Positions 6,269 to 7,205 of a stretch of DNA of 7,205 bases are shown piece after piece; the stretch's first letter is position 1; every line of letters starts with the position of its first letter. Made by a program: the position numbers and the translations under genes. This DNA comes from Treponema sp. UBA3819 (GTDB taxonomy: Bacteria > Spirochaetota > Spirochaetia > Treponematales > Treponemataceae). Below the pieces are notes generated by a model, which worked only from the letters and a program-made list of their open reading frames with translations, was not told the DNA's origin and made no database searches. Where the stretch lies: contig DFDV01000060.1 of assembly GCA_002369025.1 (NCBI GenBank), forward strand, positions 1 through 7,205, given 5' to 3'.

Positions 6269-6279
6269 ATTTTAACATA
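6269..6279 (-). promoter_or_regulatory. Candidate extended -10 promoter for the AT-rich lipoprotein
   Basis: The minus strand reads TATGTTAAAAT, a TGn extended -10 (TG, T, TAAAAT). A start near 6262 would give a leader of about 16 nt containing the GGTG ribosome binding site at 6255-6252. The -35 region is poor. The surrounding DNA is very AT-rich, so the match may be chance. If real, the lipoprotein is transcribed separately from the cimA/yczE-like pair. Confidence 0.35.
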
Positions 6280-6319
6280 AAATATCAAAAATTAGTTTAC
6301 TTAATTAAATCAATTTCTT

Positions 6320-6955
6320 TTATCTCTCAAACCTTACCAGCAGAGGCTGGGCAAAATGTTCGCAGCACCACTGGGTAAACGGGCCCATGCAGAAGGCTGT
6401 AATTACGGTTCCGATTCCTACATCGGCTCCGCAGACAAAACCGACGATAACGCAGATTAAATCTGTGAAGATTCTGCACCAGCGGAACTGGAAGCGGGCC
6501 TTTTCAGAAAGAATGATTGCGACTGCATCATAGGAAGAAACGCCTAAATCACTTGTCATGTAAAGCGAAGAAGCAAAGCACAAAATTACAAGGGCGATAA
6601 AAAGAAATAAAAAGCGCTGCCACAAAAGGGGCTCCGGGAAAAAGTAGTTCAGCGGCCTTATGGCAAAGGAAAAAACTGTTCCAACGGCAAAAAGATTGAT
6701 AACCGTAACAATACCAAGCTTTCTTTTGTCCCAGAAAAAATCAAGGACAAGAAGAAGACCCGTTACGATAAGGAAGAAGACTGAATATGTGGAGCCAAAA
6801 AGGCTTGCAATTCCGGCAACAAAATCCGTAAAAGGGTCTACACCAAGATGAGCCTTTGTTAAAAAGGCAACAACTACTCCAAGCAGGGCAGTTCCAATCA
6901 GTCCCATAAAAAAGCGGCACCAGCTTTTTATAAAAATATCAAACAATGATTTCAT
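6320..6955 (-). CDS. YczE/YitT-type multipass membrane protein
   Basis: An integral membrane protein of 211 residues from the YczE/YyaS/YitT group; its biochemical role is not established. About five hydrophobic spans can be seen: 14-32, 57-73, 81-99, 113-133 and 162-178. The group's internal duplication shows as two similar motifs, LGVDPFTDFVAGIASLF at 37-53 and LGVSSYDAVAIIL at 137-149, each followed by a hydrophobic helix. A GIGTVITAFCMGPFTQWC segment (180-197) is the typical family end: a G-T-V-I/A-loop followed by a GP-F/L motif. The gene starts only seven bases after the cimA stop with no clear ribosome binding site, so it probably depends on cimA transcription and perhaps coupled translation. 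A link to branched-chain amino acid export is conceivable from position only and has no sequence support. Confidence 0.82.
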   Translation of the reverse strand: MKSLFDIFIKSWCRFFMGLIGTALLGVVVAFLTKAHLGVDPFTDFVAGIASLFGSTYSVFFLIVTGLLLVLDFFWDKRKLGIVTVINLFAVGTVFSFAIRPLNYFFPEPLLWQRFLFLFIALVILCFASSLYMTSDLGVSSYDAVAIILSEKARFQFRWCRIFTDLICVIVGFVCGADVGIGTVITAFCMGPFTQWCCEHFAQPLLVRFER

Positions 6956-6962
6956 ATAAATA

Positions 6963-7205
6963 CTAATTCAGTCTCTTGTATCTCTTTTCAATATCGCGGA
7001 TCAGCTTAAACTCAAAGGAATCGCTGAGGGCAATCCAGCAGGCTTCAATCAAGTCGCCCGAAACGCCGACGGTTGTCCAGCTGGCCTCGCCGTCTGTACT
7101 TTCGATGATTACGCGAACCTTAGAAGCAGTTGCCGATTTTCCATCCAGAACGCGAACCTTGAAGTCCACAAGGCGGATGCGGCTTACAGCAGGATAGAAG
7201 CGTTC
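6963..7205 (-). CDS. cimA: (R)-citramalate synthase, C-terminal regulatory domain (cut by window edge)
   Basis: The right edge holds the last 80 codons and the TAG stop of a LeuA-like acyltransferase. The visible protein starts ERFYPAVSRIRLVDFKVRVL, continues with DGKSATASKVRVIIES and TTVGVSGDLIEACWIALSD, and ends EKRYKRLN. This is the C-terminal allosteric (LeuA_dimer) domain. The DFKVRVLDG...GTVGVS-type wording with the late IEA-W-AL-DS helix is characteristic of citramalate synthase rather than true 2-isopropylmalate synthase. The enzyme condenses pyruvate and acetyl-CoA to (R)-citramalate, opening the threonine-independent route to isoleucine; this domain normally binds the feedback inhibitor. 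The catalytic TIM barrel lies outside the window, so substrate choice cannot be confirmed. It is followed at seven bases by the YczE-like gene. Confidence 0.88.
   Translation of the reverse strand, partial: ERFYPAVSRIRLVDFKVRVLDGKSATASKVRVIIESTDGEASWTTVGVSGDLIEACWIALSDSFEFKLIRDIEKRYKRLN

Overview
The window looks like chromosomal DNA of a host-associated (gut or rumen) treponeme. The reasons are a spirochaete-type protein of the DUF5312 kind, two lipoproteins with relaxed lipoboxes, a citramalate synthase/LeuB pair, a surface pectin-processing glycosidase, and a GC content near 50% in the core genes. The genus is an inference from protein style; no rRNA or marker search was possible.

Layout from left to right. 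At 1-443 (minus strand) lies the 5' part of arginyl-tRNA synthetase (argS), cut off by the window edge just before its HIGH motif. A roughly 85-bp divergent intergenic region carries back-to-back -10 elements. It leads into a plus-strand gene (530-1756) for a GH105-type unsaturated rhamnogalacturonyl hydrolase with a lipoprotein signal. Everything to the right of it is on the minus strand and is transcribed towards it. In transcription order from the right edge this is: the last 80 codons of (R)-citramalate synthase (cimA); a YczE/YitT-type multipass membrane protein; a small AT-rich lipoprotein; a 242-bp gap with a GC-rich hairpin/short-repeat element and the leuB promoter; leuB; a DUF5312-like protein; and a PgeF/YfiH-type protein whose ATG overlaps the preceding stop codon as ATGA.

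How the genes fit together. CimA and LeuB are the first and last steps of the citramalate route from pyruvate to 2-oxobutanoate (isoleucine precursor), and LeuB also serves leucine synthesis. The stretch between them looks disturbed. It holds a lipoprotein gene of roughly 30% GC and a candidate dispersed repeat with two perfect hairpins and three 10-bp units, next to leuB's own near-consensus promoter (TTGACT-17-TATAAC). leuB, the DUF5312-like gene and pgeF look like one operon. The GH105 lipoprotein stands alone and suggests use of pectin-derived oligosaccharides. No tRNA, rRNA, CRISPR array, transposase or phage gene was seen. The least explained items are the repeat element, the AT-rich lipoprotein and the DUF5312-like protein; no obviously new multi-gene system is visible.
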